Positions 33,700-42,430 of a stretch of 64,000 bases of DNA are shown piece after piece; positions within the stretch are counted from its first letter, which is position 1; every line of letters begins with the position of its first letter. The notes beneath the pieces are model-generated. The model saw nothing but the letters and a program-made list of their open reading frames with translations, was not told where the DNA came from and searched no databases. The stretch covers positions 310,001 to 374,000 of the forward strand of contig NZ_BEWA01000003.1 in assembly GCF_003112535.1 (NCBI RefSeq), given 5' to 3'. The stretch comes from Streptomyces rishiriensis. Lineage in GTDB: Bacteria > Actinomycetota > Actinomycetes > Streptomycetales > Streptomycetaceae. A program made the position numbers and the translations under genes.

Positions 33700-34641
33700 G
33701 TGACGTCAGCCCCGCTCGCCGCCCGCCTCCGCGTCCCCAGCGGGCCGCTGTTCTTCCCCGTCACCGCCTACGGCCCCGACGGCTCCCTCGACCTCGACGT
33801 CTTCCGCGCGCACGTCCGCCGCGGCGTCGAGGCGGGCGCCGCCGCCGTCTTCGCGGCCTGCGGGACCGGGGAGTTCCACGCGCTGGCACCGGAGGAGTTC
33901 GAGGCCTGCGTCCGGGCGGCGGTGCAGGAGACCGCCGGGCGGGCGCCGGTCGTCGCGGGCGCCGGTTACGGCACCGCGCTCGCCGTCCGCTACGCGCGGC
34001 TGGCCGAGTCGGCCGGGGCGGACGGCCTGCTCGCCATGCCGCCCTACCTCGTCGTCGCCGCTCAGGAGGGCCTGCTGCGGCACTACCGGTCGGTGGCGGC
34101 CGCGACCTCCCTGCCCGTGATCGTCTACCAGCGCGACAACGCCGTCTTCACCCCGGAGAGCGTCGTCGAACTCGCCCGGACCGAGGGGATCGTCGGCCTC
34201 AAGGACGGCCTCGGCGACCTCGACCTGATGCAGCGGATCATCAGCGCCGTGCGCACCGAGGTCCCCGGCGACTTCCTCTACTTCAACGGCCTGCCGACCG
34301 CCGAACAGACCCAGCTCGCCTACCGCGCCCTCGGCGTCACCCTCTACTCCTCGGCCGTGTTCTGCTTCGCCCCCGAGATCGCCCTCGCCTTCCACCGGGC
34401 GCTCACCACCGGCGACGACGGCACCGTCCACCGCCTCCTCGACGGCTTCTACCGGCCGTTCGTCGAACTGCGCGCCCAGGGCCGCGGGTACGCCGTCTCG
34501 CTCGTCAAGGCCGCGGTCCGGCTGCGCGGGCTCGACGTCGGCGAGGTCCGCCCGCCGCTGCACGAACCGAGCGAGGAACATGTCAAACAGCTCGCCCTGG
34601 TGATGGAGCGCGGCTACGCGCTGCTGGAGGAGGACAAGTAG
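33700..34641 (+). CDS. kdgD: 5-dehydro-4-deoxyglucarate dehydratase
   Basis: DHDPS-superfamily enzyme of 313 residues. It dehydrates and decarboxylates 5-keto-4-deoxyglucarate to 2-oxoglutarate semialdehyde in glucarate/galactarate catabolism. Schiff-base K168 lies in IVGLKDGLGD and Y143 in VIVYQRDNAVF, which with FAACGTGEFHAL is typical of KdgD. GTG 33700 has GGGAG upstream; the ATG at 33682 lies within operator O3 and is less likely. It is coupled by a 1-base overlap to the following unknown gene. The product is the substrate of the dehydrogenase at 62,872. Confidence 0.9.
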   Translation: MTSAPLAARLRVPSGPLFFPVTAYGPDGSLDLDVFRAHVRRGVEAGAAAVFAACGTGEFHALAPEEFEACVRAAVQETAGRAPVVAGAGYGTALAVRYARLAESAGADGLLAMPPYLVVAAQEGLLRHYRSVAAATSLPVIVYQRDNAVFTPESVVELARTEGIVGLKDGLGDLDLMQRIISAVRTEVPGDFLYFNGLPTAEQTQLAYRALGVTLYSSAVFCFAPEIALAFHRALTTGDDGTVHRLLDGFYRPFVELRAQGRGYAVSLVKAAVRLRGLDVGEVRPPLHEPSEEHVKQLALVMERGYALLEEDK

Positions 34642-35804
34642 TGAAGGCGTCGACTTTCGTCTACCCCTGGGACGTCACCGGCGACCCCGGCGCGCCGGCC
34701 CGGATCGCCTCGCTCGGCGTGGAGCAGGTGACCCTCGCGGCGGCCTACCACTCCACCCGCGCCCTGACCCCGCGCCACCCGCGGCACCGCATCGTCACCG
34801 CCGAGCACGCGGCCGTGCTCTACCCGCCGGACGGCCGCTGGGAGGGGCGCGCCCTGCGCCCGTACCCGGCCGGCGACTGGGCCCCCGGCGACGCCTACGG
34901 CGAGGCCGCCGAGGCGCTCGCCGCGGCCGGGCTGGAGGTGCACTCCTGGGTGGTCCTCGCGCACAACTCCCGCCTGGGCGCGGAGCATCCGGACACCTCG
35001 GTGGTCAACGCCTACGGCGACCGCTACCCCTGGGCGCCCTGCGTCGCGCAGCCCGCCACCCGCGCGTACCTGGCCGACCTGGCCGCCGAGGCCGCCGTGC
35101 GACCCGGCGCGGCCGGCGCCGAGCTGGAGTCCCTCGGCTGGTACGGCCTGCAGCACCTGCACGCCCACGACAAGACCGGCGGCGTCGGCCTCGGCGACGC
35201 GGGCCAGTACCTGATGGCGCTCTGCTTCTGCCCCGCCTGCCGGGCCGGCTACGGCGCACAGGGGCTGGACGCCGACGCGCTCGCCGCCGCCGTCCGGGAG
35301 GCGCTGGAGCCGCTGTGGCGGGGGGCGCCGGACGACCAGGGCTGGACCGGCGTCGAGAAACTCCTCGGGGAGGACATGGCCGCGGCCACGCGCGCGTGGC
35401 GCGACGAACGGGCCCGCACCCTCCAGGAGGCGGCCGTGGCCGCCGTCCGGGCGGCCGCGCCCGCGGGCTTCCAGGTCCTGCTGCACGCGGACCCCGTGAC
35501 GTACCACGTCGGCGCCAACGCGGGCGTCGACCCGGCGCACATCCTGTCCGTCGCGGACGGAGTCGTGGTGCCCTGCGCCGACGGGCCCGGCCTGCTGACG
35601 CCCTTCGCCGCACAGGAACGTGAGGGCGCGGTCCTCGCCGCCAACTTCGGCGTCGTCTCCGGCATGGGGGGCAGTCCGGGCACGCTGACCGCCGACATGG
35701 CCCGCGCTCGCGAACTCGGCGCCACCGAAGCCCGGCTGTACCACGCGGGACTGGCGTCGGACGCCGACCTGGAGGCGGTCCGCGAGGCACTCGCCTCACG
35801 CTGA
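34641..35804 (+). CDS. unknown protein coupled to kdgD, possible TIM-barrel glycosidase-like enzyme
   Basis: Protein of 387 residues starting at GTG 34641, which overlaps the kdgD TAG by one base, so it is certainly translated with kdgD. There is no signal peptide. The start VKASTFVYPWDVTGDPGAPA, then VHSWVVLAHNSRLG, ELESLGWYGLQHLHAHDKTG and LCFCPACRAGYGAQG suggest a barrel enzyme. The C-x-C-x2-C motif recalls uncharacterised glycoside-hydrolase-like proteins. I do not recognise a characterised family. By context it could hydrolyse an intracellular uronide or act on an aldarate lactone, but this is inference. It resembles streptomycete proteins annotated only as alanine-rich. Confidence 0.7.
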   Translation: MKASTFVYPWDVTGDPGAPARIASLGVEQVTLAAAYHSTRALTPRHPRHRIVTAEHAAVLYPPDGRWEGRALRPYPAGDWAPGDAYGEAAEALAAAGLEVHSWVVLAHNSRLGAEHPDTSVVNAYGDRYPWAPCVAQPATRAYLADLAAEAAVRPGAAGAELESLGWYGLQHLHAHDKTGGVGLGDAGQYLMALCFCPACRAGYGAQGLDADALAAAVREALEPLWRGAPDDQGWTGVEKLLGEDMAAATRAWRDERARTLQEAAVAAVRAAAPAGFQVLLHADPVTYHVGANAGVDPAHILSVADGVVVPCADGPGLLTPFAAQEREGAVLAANFGVVSGMGGSPGTLTADMARARELGATEARLYHAGLASDADLEAVREALASR

Positions 35805-35868
35805 CCGGTCGCGCGGACGCGGCGGCACGCCGGGACCGCAACCGGGGGCGACGCGGCGGGAGTCGGGC

Positions 35869-35936
35869 GCAGACCGCCGCGCCCGGGGCGCGGGGCCCGG
35901 CGCCCCGGGCCTGGCGTGCCGCATGCGGCGGTCTGC
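35869..35936. terminator. nested inverted repeats between convergent genes
   Basis: Outer arms GCAGACCGCCGC (35869-35880) and GCGGCGGTCTGC (35925-35936) enclose inner arms GCCCGGGGCG (35881-35890) and CGCCCCGGGC (35901-35910). This forms a very stable compound hairpin. It probably terminates the kdgD operon and perhaps the convergent transporter transcript. Confidence 0.7.
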
Positions 35937-35946
35937 GGTGCGGGTC

Positions 35947-36030
35947 GTCGAGGTCCGATGGTCGAGGTCCGGGCGTCGAGGTCCGATGGTCGAGGTCCGA
36001 TGGTCGAGGTCCGATGGTCGAGGTCCGGGG
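35947..36030. repeat. 14-bp tandem repeat, six units
   Basis: GTCGAGGTCCGATG-type units start at 35947, 35961, 35975, 35989, 36003 and 36017, nearly identical. The array ends 5 bp before the stop codon of the MFS gene. The period is not a multiple of three, so it is non-coding. Confidence 0.88.
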
Positions 36031-36034
36031 CTTC

Positions 36035-37279
36035 TCACGCCGGGTCGGCGTCGGGCGGGGCCGCGGACGCGGTGCGTGCGGCGCCCTCATCGGCCTGCGC
36101 GGGGGCTCGCAGCAGGGGGAGGACCGCCGTCAGCCGGGCCAGGCCCAGCGCGAGCAACAGCGGCTGGTACGGGAGGAGTTCGACCAGGCCCGCACCCATC
36201 GCCAGACCGACCGCGTTCGGCGCGTAGAGCAGGGTGCCGGCCGTGGCGGTGACCCGGCCGAGCAGCGCGTCCGGGGTCCGCTGTTGCACGGCGGTCAGCG
36301 CGGCGATCAGGGCGCAGGGCAGGCCCGCCCCGATCGCGGCGCCGCACATCAGGGCCACGGGGTCCGAGGGGACGGCCTGGGCGACGACCGCGACGGCCGT
36401 GAGGGCGATTCCGCACGCGGCGAACCGGCGCGCGCCCAGTCGCCGCAGCGCCGGCCCCGAGACCAGCCCCACCACGACAGATCCGCCCCCCTGTGCGGCG
36501 TAGAGCACGCCCATGTAAGCGGGGGAGTGGCCGAGTCCCTCGACGACGGCGTAGAGCAGCGGCGCGCCGAGACCCGCGAACAGCATCGTCGTGCCGCCCG
36601 CCACGACCAGCGGGCGCAGGTCGGGATGCCCCCACAGGAAGCGGGCGCCCCCGGCGGTCTGCGCCCGCCAGTGGCCGGCGACCCGCCGCGGCCGTTCCTC
36701 ACGGACCCGCATACATCCGTACAGTCCGGCCGCGCACACGAACGTGGCCGCGTCCAGCAGTGCCACGCCGTGGCCGCCGTAGGCCGCGTACACGACCGCG
36801 CCGGTGGGCGGGGCCACCAGTTTCATGCCCTCGGTGAGCGTCATGCGCAGCCCGTTATAGTCGCCGAGCAGCTCCGGGGCCACGACGGCGGCGACGAGCG
36901 CGGACTCGGCCGCGTCGACCACGACGGAGGCGGCGCCGTACAGGAACAGCACCGCGAACAGCAGCCACAGCCGGTCGGGCGAGTCCACGGCGAGCACGCT
37001 GAGCAGCAGGGCCGCCGGGCCCAGGGTGAAGGCGACGAGCAGGGGGCGCCGGCGGGTGCGGTCGGCGAGGGAGCCCAGCAGCGGGGCCAGCAGCGTGGGC
37101 GCCCACAGCGCCAGTACGCACAGCGCGGCGAGCCCGTTCGAGCCGGTGAGGTCCTTGACCCACACGCCGGACGCCAGCCAGAGCGCCGAGGTGCCGAAGC
37201 CGGACACCGCCGACACGGCCAGGCAGAGCGCCGCGTCGCGGTCCCGCAGGACCCGTACCACGGACCAGTTGTTCGTCAT
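36035..37279 (-). CDS. MFS transporter (macrolide-efflux-like)
   Basis: Protein of 414 residues with about twelve transmembrane segments in two halves. Loop motif GSLADRTRRRP after helix 2 is the MFS-1 signature, and GLRMTLTEGMKLVAPP and LLGRVTATAGTLLYAPNAVG fit the MefA/drug-H+ antiporter type. The tail after residue 390 is Ala/Asp-rich and charged. Substrate unknown. It is unrelated by sequence to the sugar genes on either side and is convergent with the kdgD operon. Confidence 0.85.
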   Translation of the reverse strand: MTNNWSVVRVLRDRDAALCLAVSAVSGFGTSALWLASGVWVKDLTGSNGLAALCVLALWAPTLLAPLLGSLADRTRRRPLLVAFTLGPAALLLSVLAVDSPDRLWLLFAVLFLYGAASVVVDAAESALVAAVVAPELLGDYNGLRMTLTEGMKLVAPPTGAVVYAAYGGHGVALLDAATFVCAAGLYGCMRVREERPRRVAGHWRAQTAGGARFLWGHPDLRPLVVAGGTTMLFAGLGAPLLYAVVEGLGHSPAYMGVLYAAQGGGSVVVGLVSGPALRRLGARRFAACGIALTAVAVVAQAVPSDPVALMCGAAIGAGLPCALIAALTAVQQRTPDALLGRVTATAGTLLYAPNAVGLAMGAGLVELLPYQPLLLALGLARLTAVLPLLRAPAQADEGAARTASAAPPDADPA

Positions 37280-37378
37280 GCCTGGTCATCGTGGGTCTAA
37301 GGAGACCCTCGCCGCATCGGGCAGGTGCCCTACCCGGGGGCCGCGATGAGTTTCCGGCGCGCGGACGGTCTCTCTCAC

Positions 37379-37975
37379 ATGACCGACACGACGACGACCT
37401 TCGACCTCGGGCCCCAGGCCCGGATCATCGCGCGCCTCGCGGACGGCGTGCGCGACGAGCAGCTCGCGCACGGGACGCCCTGCCCGGGCTGCGCCGTGCG
37501 CAATCTGCTCGGACACCTCACCGGTCTGTCCGTCGCCTTCCGGGACGCGGCCCGCAAGGACCTCGGCCCCACGACCGACACCCCGCCCGACGCGGCCGCG
37601 CCCGACATCGGCCCCGGCTGGCGCGGGGAACTGGCCGAAGCCCTCGACGCCCTCGTCGACGCCTGGCGCGACCCGGCCGCCCGGACCGGCATGACCCGCG
37701 CGGGCGGCGTGGACCTGCCCGGCGCGGTCGCCGCCGCCGTCGTCGCCGACGAACTGGTGATCCACGGCTGGGACCTGGCCCGGGCGACCGGCCAGGAGTA
37801 CGACCCCGACCCGGCGGCGCTGTCCGCGGCCCACGGATTCCTGGCCGCCGCGGCCGACGGCGCCTCCGGCGCGGGCCCCTTCGGACCCGTGGTCCCCGTC
37901 CCGCAGGACGCCTCGCTGCTCGACCGGGCGCTCGGACTGAGCGGACGCGATCCGGGGTGGACGCCCCGTTCGTAG
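37379..37975 (+). CDS. TIGR03086-type mycothiol-dependent (DinB/maleylpyruvate isomerase-like) protein
   Basis: Protein of 198 residues with the four-helix DinB fold. The N-terminal TPCPGCAVRNLLGHLTGLSV contains the conserved metal His, and ADELVIHGWDLARATGQEYD contains the second His/Asp motif. Such proteins use mycothiol or are of unknown function. ATG 37379 lacks a ribosome site; ATG 37346 is in frame. No pathway partner is adjacent. Confidence 0.8.
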   Translation: MTDTTTTFDLGPQARIIARLADGVRDEQLAHGTPCPGCAVRNLLGHLTGLSVAFRDAARKDLGPTTDTPPDAAAPDIGPGWRGELAEALDALVDAWRDPAARTGMTRAGGVDLPGAVAAAVVADELVIHGWDLARATGQEYDPDPAALSAAHGFLAAAADGASGAGPFGPVVPVPQDASLLDRALGLSGRDPGWTPRS

Positions 37976-38134
37976 CGACGGGTGCATGCGGGGGCGGACG
38001 CCCCCGGGCACCCGCCCGCATGTGCGGGCCCGGGCGTCAGGAGCCCGGGGCGAGCCGTGGACGCCGGCGGGCGGTTGCCGTGGACGGACGCATTCAGGGC
38101 GCGTCCGGCGGGAGCGAAACGTACGCTCCCCACC

Positions 38135-38896
38135 ATGCCCCTCAGCCTCACCGTCCTCGGCACCGCCTCTCCGCACCCGGGGCCGGGCCGCCCCTGCTCC
38201 GGGTATCTGCTGCGCGGCGCGGGGGCGGAGGTCTGGGTGGACGCGGGACCCGGCACGTTCGCGCAGTTGCAGCGGCACACGGACCCCGACCGGCTCACGG
38301 CGATCTGGATCTCCCACCTGCACGTCGACCACAGCGCGGACCTCCTCGCCGCCGCCTACGCGTTCGCCTTCGGCGGGATGACCCCGCCGGCCCCGATCCC
38401 GGTGTACGCGCCGCTCGACTGCGCCCGGCGGCTGGCCGGCTTCCTGGGCCGGTCGGACGTACGGTTCCTCAGCGAGTACCTCGACTTCAGGCCGCTGTTC
38501 GACGGGCACACCGTCCGGCACTGGAACCTGCGCCTCACCTCGCGCGCGGTGGCCCACGACGTCGAGGCGTACGCCCTGCGCGTCGAGTGCCAGGGCAGCG
38601 TCCTCGCGTACTCCGGTGACACCGGGCCGTGCGACGCGCTCACCGAGCTGGCCTCGGGGGCCGACCTGTTCCTGTGCGAGGCGGACCTCGACCGGCATCG
38701 CGAAGGCGAACACGAGCAGCCGGTGCACCTCACGCCCGAGGAGGCCGGTGAGGCCGCCCGCAAGGCGGGGGTGCGCGAGCTGTACGTCACCCACGTCGGC
38801 CCGACGCTGACGCGGGAGGCGGCGACCGCACGTGCCGCCGCCGTCTTCGAGGGCCCCACCCGCACGGCGCGCGAGGGCGAGACCATCCCCTTCTGA
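38135..38896 (+). CDS. MBL-fold metallo-hydrolase (ribonuclease Z-like)
   Basis: Protein of 253 residues. The zinc motif is H61-L-H63-V-D65-H66 (ISHLHVDHSADL), with YSGDTGPCDAL and YVTHVGPTL as later metal motifs. The start LTVLGTASPHPGPGRPCSGY is that of RNase Z/arylsulfatase-like subgroups. A possible -10 TACGCT (38122-38127) lies 7 nt before the ATG and there is no ribosome site, so it may be leaderless. Substrate not predictable. Confidence 0.87.
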   Translation: MPLSLTVLGTASPHPGPGRPCSGYLLRGAGAEVWVDAGPGTFAQLQRHTDPDRLTAIWISHLHVDHSADLLAAAYAFAFGGMTPPAPIPVYAPLDCARRLAGFLGRSDVRFLSEYLDFRPLFDGHTVRHWNLRLTSRAVAHDVEAYALRVECQGSVLAYSGDTGPCDALTELASGADLFLCEADLDRHREGEHEQPVHLTPEEAGEAARKAGVRELYVTHVGPTLTREAATARAAAVFEGPTRTAREGETIPF

Positions 38897-38950
38897 CCCC
38901 ACTTGTGTCCCCTTGCGCCCCGGCAACCTCGACTTCCTCTGCCGGAAGCA

Positions 38951-39014
38951 TTGACGAAACCCGGGGCCCCTCCTACCTTCAACGCGTCGTACTTCGTACG
39001 TCATATATGAGACG
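38951..39014 (+). promoter_or_regulatory. GntR operon promoter and palindromic operator
   Basis: -35 TTGACG (38951-38956), 17 bp, -10 TACCTT (38974-38979). About 20 bp downstream lies CGTC-ATATATGA-GACG (38999-39014) containing the palindrome TCATATATGA, a likely operator for the FCD-type GntR protein encoded next. Confidence 0.65.
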
Positions 39015-39061
39015 CGATATGCGAGATCCGAGAGCGGATACGCGACTTCCGAGAGGCGCGC

Positions 39062-39745
39062 ATGACCTCTGTGCCCACGCCGATCCCGTCCCGCACGCAG
39101 TACGTGCTGGAGGAGATCAAACGCCGCATCCTCACCGGGCGGCTGACGCCCGGTCAGGCTCTGGTCGAGACCGAGCTCGCCGCGCAGTTCGGGGTCTCCA
39201 AGACCCCGGTGCGCGAGGCGCTCAAGACCCTGGCCGGCACCGGCCTGGTCGTCATGAGCCAGTACAAGGGCGTCACGGTGCGCATGGTGGACGCCGACAT
39301 GGCGCGCGAGGTCTACGACGTACGCCTGCTCCTCGAACCCGAGGCGCTCAGGCGGGCCGTGCGCCGGGGCGCCTCCCTGGACGCCGCACGCGAGGCGCTG
39401 ACGATGGCCGACGAGGCCGCCGACACCGCCGAACGGTCCCTGGCCAACCGGGAGTTCCACCGCGCCCTGTATCTGCCGTGCGGCAACCCGCTGCTCGGCC
39501 GGATGCTCGACGAGGTCCGCGACCAGGCCGCCCTGGTCTCCGCCGTCGCCTGGGCGGCCTCGCCCTCCTGGGAGCGGGAGGCCGGCGAGCACCGCGAGAT
39601 CCTGCGCCTCGCCCTGGCCGGCGACGCGGACGGCGCGGCCCGCGCCCTGCACGCCCACATCGCGTCCTTCGTGCACCGGGCGTTCCCCGACGCGGCCGGG
39701 GCGGACGCCCTCGAAGAGGCTCCGGCCGAGGAAGGTCAGCGATGA
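39062..39745 (+). CDS. GntR family (FCD/FadR subfamily) regulator
   Basis: Protein of 227 residues. The winged helix (about 8-75) includes TPGQALVETELAAQFGVSKT and PVREALKTLAGTGLV. The C-terminal FCD domain has ligand-site His/Asp residues in SLANREFHRALYL and AGEHREILRLAL. FCD regulators commonly sense sugar acids or carboxylates. The TGA overlaps the start of the DHDPS-family gene, so it heads a GntR-aldolase-dehydratase operon and probably autoregulates it through the palindrome upstream. Confidence 0.92.
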   Translation: MTSVPTPIPSRTQYVLEEIKRRILTGRLTPGQALVETELAAQFGVSKTPVREALKTLAGTGLVVMSQYKGVTVRMVDADMAREVYDVRLLLEPEALRRAVRRGASLDAAREALTMADEAADTAERSLANREFHRALYLPCGNPLLGRMLDEVRDQAALVSAVAWAASPSWEREAGEHREILRLALAGDADGAARALHAHIASFVHRAFPDAAGADALEEAPAEEGQR

Positions 39746-40653
39746 GCGGCGTGACGTTCGAGACCCAGCGTGCGGCCCTGGCCGACGTGGTGGCCATCCC
39801 GGTGACCCCGTTCGCCGAGGACGGCGCCGTCGACCGCGGCGCACACCGGGCCCTGGTGCGCCGGCTGCTCGACGGCGGGATCACCACCCTCACCCCGAAC
39901 GGCAACACCGGCGAGTTCTACGCCCTCACCCCCGAGGAGCGCCGCCTGGTCGCCGAGCTGACCGTCGACGAGGCGGGGGAGCGTGCCGTGATCCTCGCCG
40001 GCGTCGGGCACGACCTGCCGACCGCCGTCGCCTCCGCCCGGCACGCCCGGGAGCTGGGCGCGCAGATGGTGATGGTCCATCAGCCCGTGCACCCCTACGT
40101 CTCGCAGAGCGGCTGGGTCGACTACCACCGGGCCATCGCCGGGGCCGTGCCCGAACTCGGCGTCGTCCCGTACATCCGCAACGCGCAGCTGCACGGCGAG
40201 CGACTGGCCGAGCTCGCCGACGACTGTCCGAACGTCATCGGCGTCAAGTACGCCGTCCCGGACGCCGCCCGCTTCGCGGCGTTCGCGCGCGACGCAGGCC
40301 TGGAGCGCTTCGTCTGGGTCGCCGGTCTCGCCGAGCCCTACGCGCCCTCCTACTTCTCCGCGGGCGCCACCGGCTTCACCTCGGGCCTGGTGAACGTCGC
40401 CCCGGCCGTCTCGCTGAACATGATCGAAGCGCTTCGATCAGGGGACTACCCGGCGGCGATGAAGGTGTGGGAACAGATCAGACGGTTCGAGGAGCTGCGG
40501 GCCGCCAACGGCTCCGCCGACAACGTCACCGTCGTCAAGGAGGCCCTTGCCTCACTCGGCCTGTGCCGGCGTGAGGTGCGTCCGCCGAGCCGGGCGCTGC
40601 CCGAGGGCGAGCGGTCCGAGGTCGCCGCGATAGCAGCGGGATGGTCCATATGA
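39742..40653 (+). CDS. DHDPS-superfamily sugar-acid aldolase/dehydratase
   Basis: Protein of 303 residues. Schiff-base K169 lies in VIGVKYAVPD and Y144 in GVVPYIRNAQL, with GNTGEFYALT as the substrate loop. It is catabolic by context, coupled by ATGA to a GntR regulator and to an IlvD/Edd dehydratase. By analogy with the L-arabinonate pathway it could convert 2-keto-3-deoxy-L-arabinonate to 2-oxoglutarate semialdehyde, or be a 2-keto-3-deoxy acid aldolase. The sequence does not decide. A perfect 20-bp palindrome lies in its coding sequence. Confidence 0.88.
   Translation: MSGVTFETQRAALADVVAIPVTPFAEDGAVDRGAHRALVRRLLDGGITTLTPNGNTGEFYALTPEERRLVAELTVDEAGERAVILAGVGHDLPTAVASARHARELGAQMVMVHQPVHPYVSQSGWVDYHRAIAGAVPELGVVPYIRNAQLHGERLAELADDCPNVIGVKYAVPDAARFAAFARDAGLERFVWVAGLAEPYAPSYFSAGATGFTSGLVNVAPAVSLNMIEALRSGDYPAAMKVWEQIRRFEELRAANGSADNVTVVKEALASLGLCRREVRPPSRALPEGERSEVAAIAAGWSI
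40421..40440. promoter_or_regulatory. perfect 20-bp LacI-type palindrome inside CDS
   Basis: TGATCGAAGCGCTTCGATCA is its own reverse complement and has the AAGCGCTT core of LacI-family operators. It encodes IEALRS in the DHDPS-family gene and lies 230 bp before another AAGCGCTT box at the start of the next gene, a spacing suited to looping. Confidence 0.5.
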
Positions 40654-42395
40654 AGCGCTTCGACGATCAGGCCGGGAAACGCCCCGAGGAGCTCAGGAGC
40701 CATCAGTGGTACGGCGCGGAGGGCCTGCGTTCCTTCAGCCACCGCGCCCGCACCCGCCAGCTCGGCTACCTCCCCGAGGAGCACCTCGGCAAGCCCGTCA
40801 TCGCGATCCTCAACACCTGGTCCGACATCAATCCCTGCCACGTCCACCTGCGCGACCGCGCGCAGGCCGTGAAGCGGGGCGTGTGGCAGGCGGGCGGCTT
40901 CCCCCTGGAGTTCCCGGTCTCCACGCTGAGCGAGACCTTCCAGAAGCCGACCCCGATGCTCTACCGCAACCTGCTGGCGATGGAGACCGAGGAGCTGCTG
41001 CGCTCCTACCCGGTCGACGGCGCCGTGCTGATGGGCGGCTGCGACAAGACCACCCCGGCCCTGCTGATGGGCGCGGCGAGCGTCGACCTGCCGGCCGTCT
41101 TCGTGCCCGCCGGGCCCATGCTGCCGGGCCACTGGCGCAGCGAGGTCCTCGGCTCGGGCACGGACATGTGGAAGTACTGGGACGACCGGCGGGCCGGCCT
41201 CATCGGCGACTGCGAGCTCGCCGAGCTGGAGAGCGGCCTCGCCCGCTCGCCGGGCCACTGCATGACGATGGGCACCGCGTCCACGCTGACGGCCGCGGCG
41301 GAGGCGCTGGGCGTGACGGTGCCGGGGGCGTCGAGCATCCCGGCCGTGGACTCCGGGCACGACCGGATGGCGGCCGCCGCCGGTCTGCGCATCGTCGAAC
41401 TCGTCCACCGCGGGCGCCGGCTGAGCGACATCCTCACGGCGGACGCCTTCGAGGACGCGGTGACGACCGTCCTGGGCCTCGGCGGCTCGACCAACGCGGT
41501 CATCCATCTGATCGCCATGGCGGGCCGCGCGGGCGTCGAGCTCACCCTCGACGACTTCGACCGCGTCGCCCGCACGGTCCCCGTCCTCGCCAACGTCCGG
41601 CCCGGCGGCGAGAAGTACCTCATGGAGGACTTCCACTTCGCCGGCGGCCTGCCCGGCTTCCTCTCCCGGATCACGGACCTGCTCCATCTGGACCGGCCGA
41701 CCGTCTCGCACGACACGATGCGCGAGCAGCTCGCCGGCGCCCGGGTGCACGACGACGACGTGATCCGCCCCCGGGACAACCCGGTGGCGGGCGAAGGCGG
41801 GGTCGCCGTGCTGCGGGGCAACCTCTGCCCGGACGGCGCGGTCATCAAGCACATCGCCGCCGAGCCCCACCTGCTCAAGCACACCGGTCCCGCGGTCGTC
41901 TTCGACGACTACCGGACCATGCAGCGCACCATCAACGACCCCGGGCTGGGGATCACCGCCGACACCGTCCTGGTCCTGCGGGGCTCCGGCCCCAAGGGCG
42001 GCCCGGGCATGCCCGAGTACGGCATGCTGCCCATCCCCGACCACCTGCTCAAGCAGGGGGTGCGGGACATGGTGCGCATCTCCGACGCCCGGATGAGCGG
42101 GACGAGTTACGGCGCGTGCGTGCTGCACGTGGCGCCCGAGTCGTACGTCGGCGGGCCCCTCGCCCTGGTCCGCACGGGCGACTCGATCACCCTCGACGTC
42201 GAGGCCCGCTCCCTGCGGCTCCATGTGGACGACGAGGAGCTGGAGCGGCGCAGGGCGCGGTGGACGCCGCCGCCCACCCGGTTCGAGCGCGGCTACGGCG
42301 CGCTCTACAACGAACAGATCACCCAGGCCGACACCGGCTGCGACTTCGCGTTCCTGGCCCGCCCCGGCAAGGTCGCGGACCCCTACGCGGGCTGA
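40650..42395 (+). CDS. IlvD/Edd-family sugar-acid dehydratase (pentonate dehydratase type)
   Basis: Fe-S dehydratase of 581 residues. Cluster/active-site Cys are C63 (NPCHVH), C131 (GGCDKTTPAL) and C204 (SPGHCMTMGTAST). The last two in this context and TGAxxIPA-like PGASSIPAVDSGHDR fit the L-arabinonate/D-xylonate dehydratase branch rather than IlvD of valine synthesis. It would turn a sugar acid into a 2-keto-3-deoxy acid for the preceding DHDPS-family enzyme. ATG 40650 overlaps the previous stop by 4 nt; ATG 40641 is also possible. GAAGCGCTTC overlaps codons 1-4. Confidence 0.9.
   Translation: MKRFDDQAGKRPEELRSHQWYGAEGLRSFSHRARTRQLGYLPEEHLGKPVIAILNTWSDINPCHVHLRDRAQAVKRGVWQAGGFPLEFPVSTLSETFQKPTPMLYRNLLAMETEELLRSYPVDGAVLMGGCDKTTPALLMGAASVDLPAVFVPAGPMLPGHWRSEVLGSGTDMWKYWDDRRAGLIGDCELAELESGLARSPGHCMTMGTASTLTAAAEALGVTVPGASSIPAVDSGHDRMAAAAGLRIVELVHRGRRLSDILTADAFEDAVTTVLGLGGSTNAVIHLIAMAGRAGVELTLDDFDRVARTVPVLANVRPGGEKYLMEDFHFAGGLPGFLSRITDLLHLDRPTVSHDTMREQLAGARVHDDDVIRPRDNPVAGEGGVAVLRGNLCPDGAVIKHIAAEPHLLKHTGPAVVFDDYRTMQRTINDPGLGITADTVLVLRGSGPKGGPGMPEYGMLPIPDHLLKQGVRDMVRISDARMSGTSYGACVLHVAPESYVGGPLALVRTGDSITLDVEARSLRLHVDDEELERRRARWTPPPTRFERGYGALYNEQITQADTGCDFAFLARPGKVADPYAG
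40652..40661. promoter_or_regulatory. LacI-type box over the dehydratase start codon
   Basis: GAAGCGCTTC is a perfect 10-bp palindrome covering codons 1-4 of the dehydratase. It is the second AAGCGCTT site within 230 bp. Confidence 0.42.
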
Positions 42396-42430
42396 CCGCC
42401 GGCTCGGGAGCGCACACGCCTGCCCATGCA

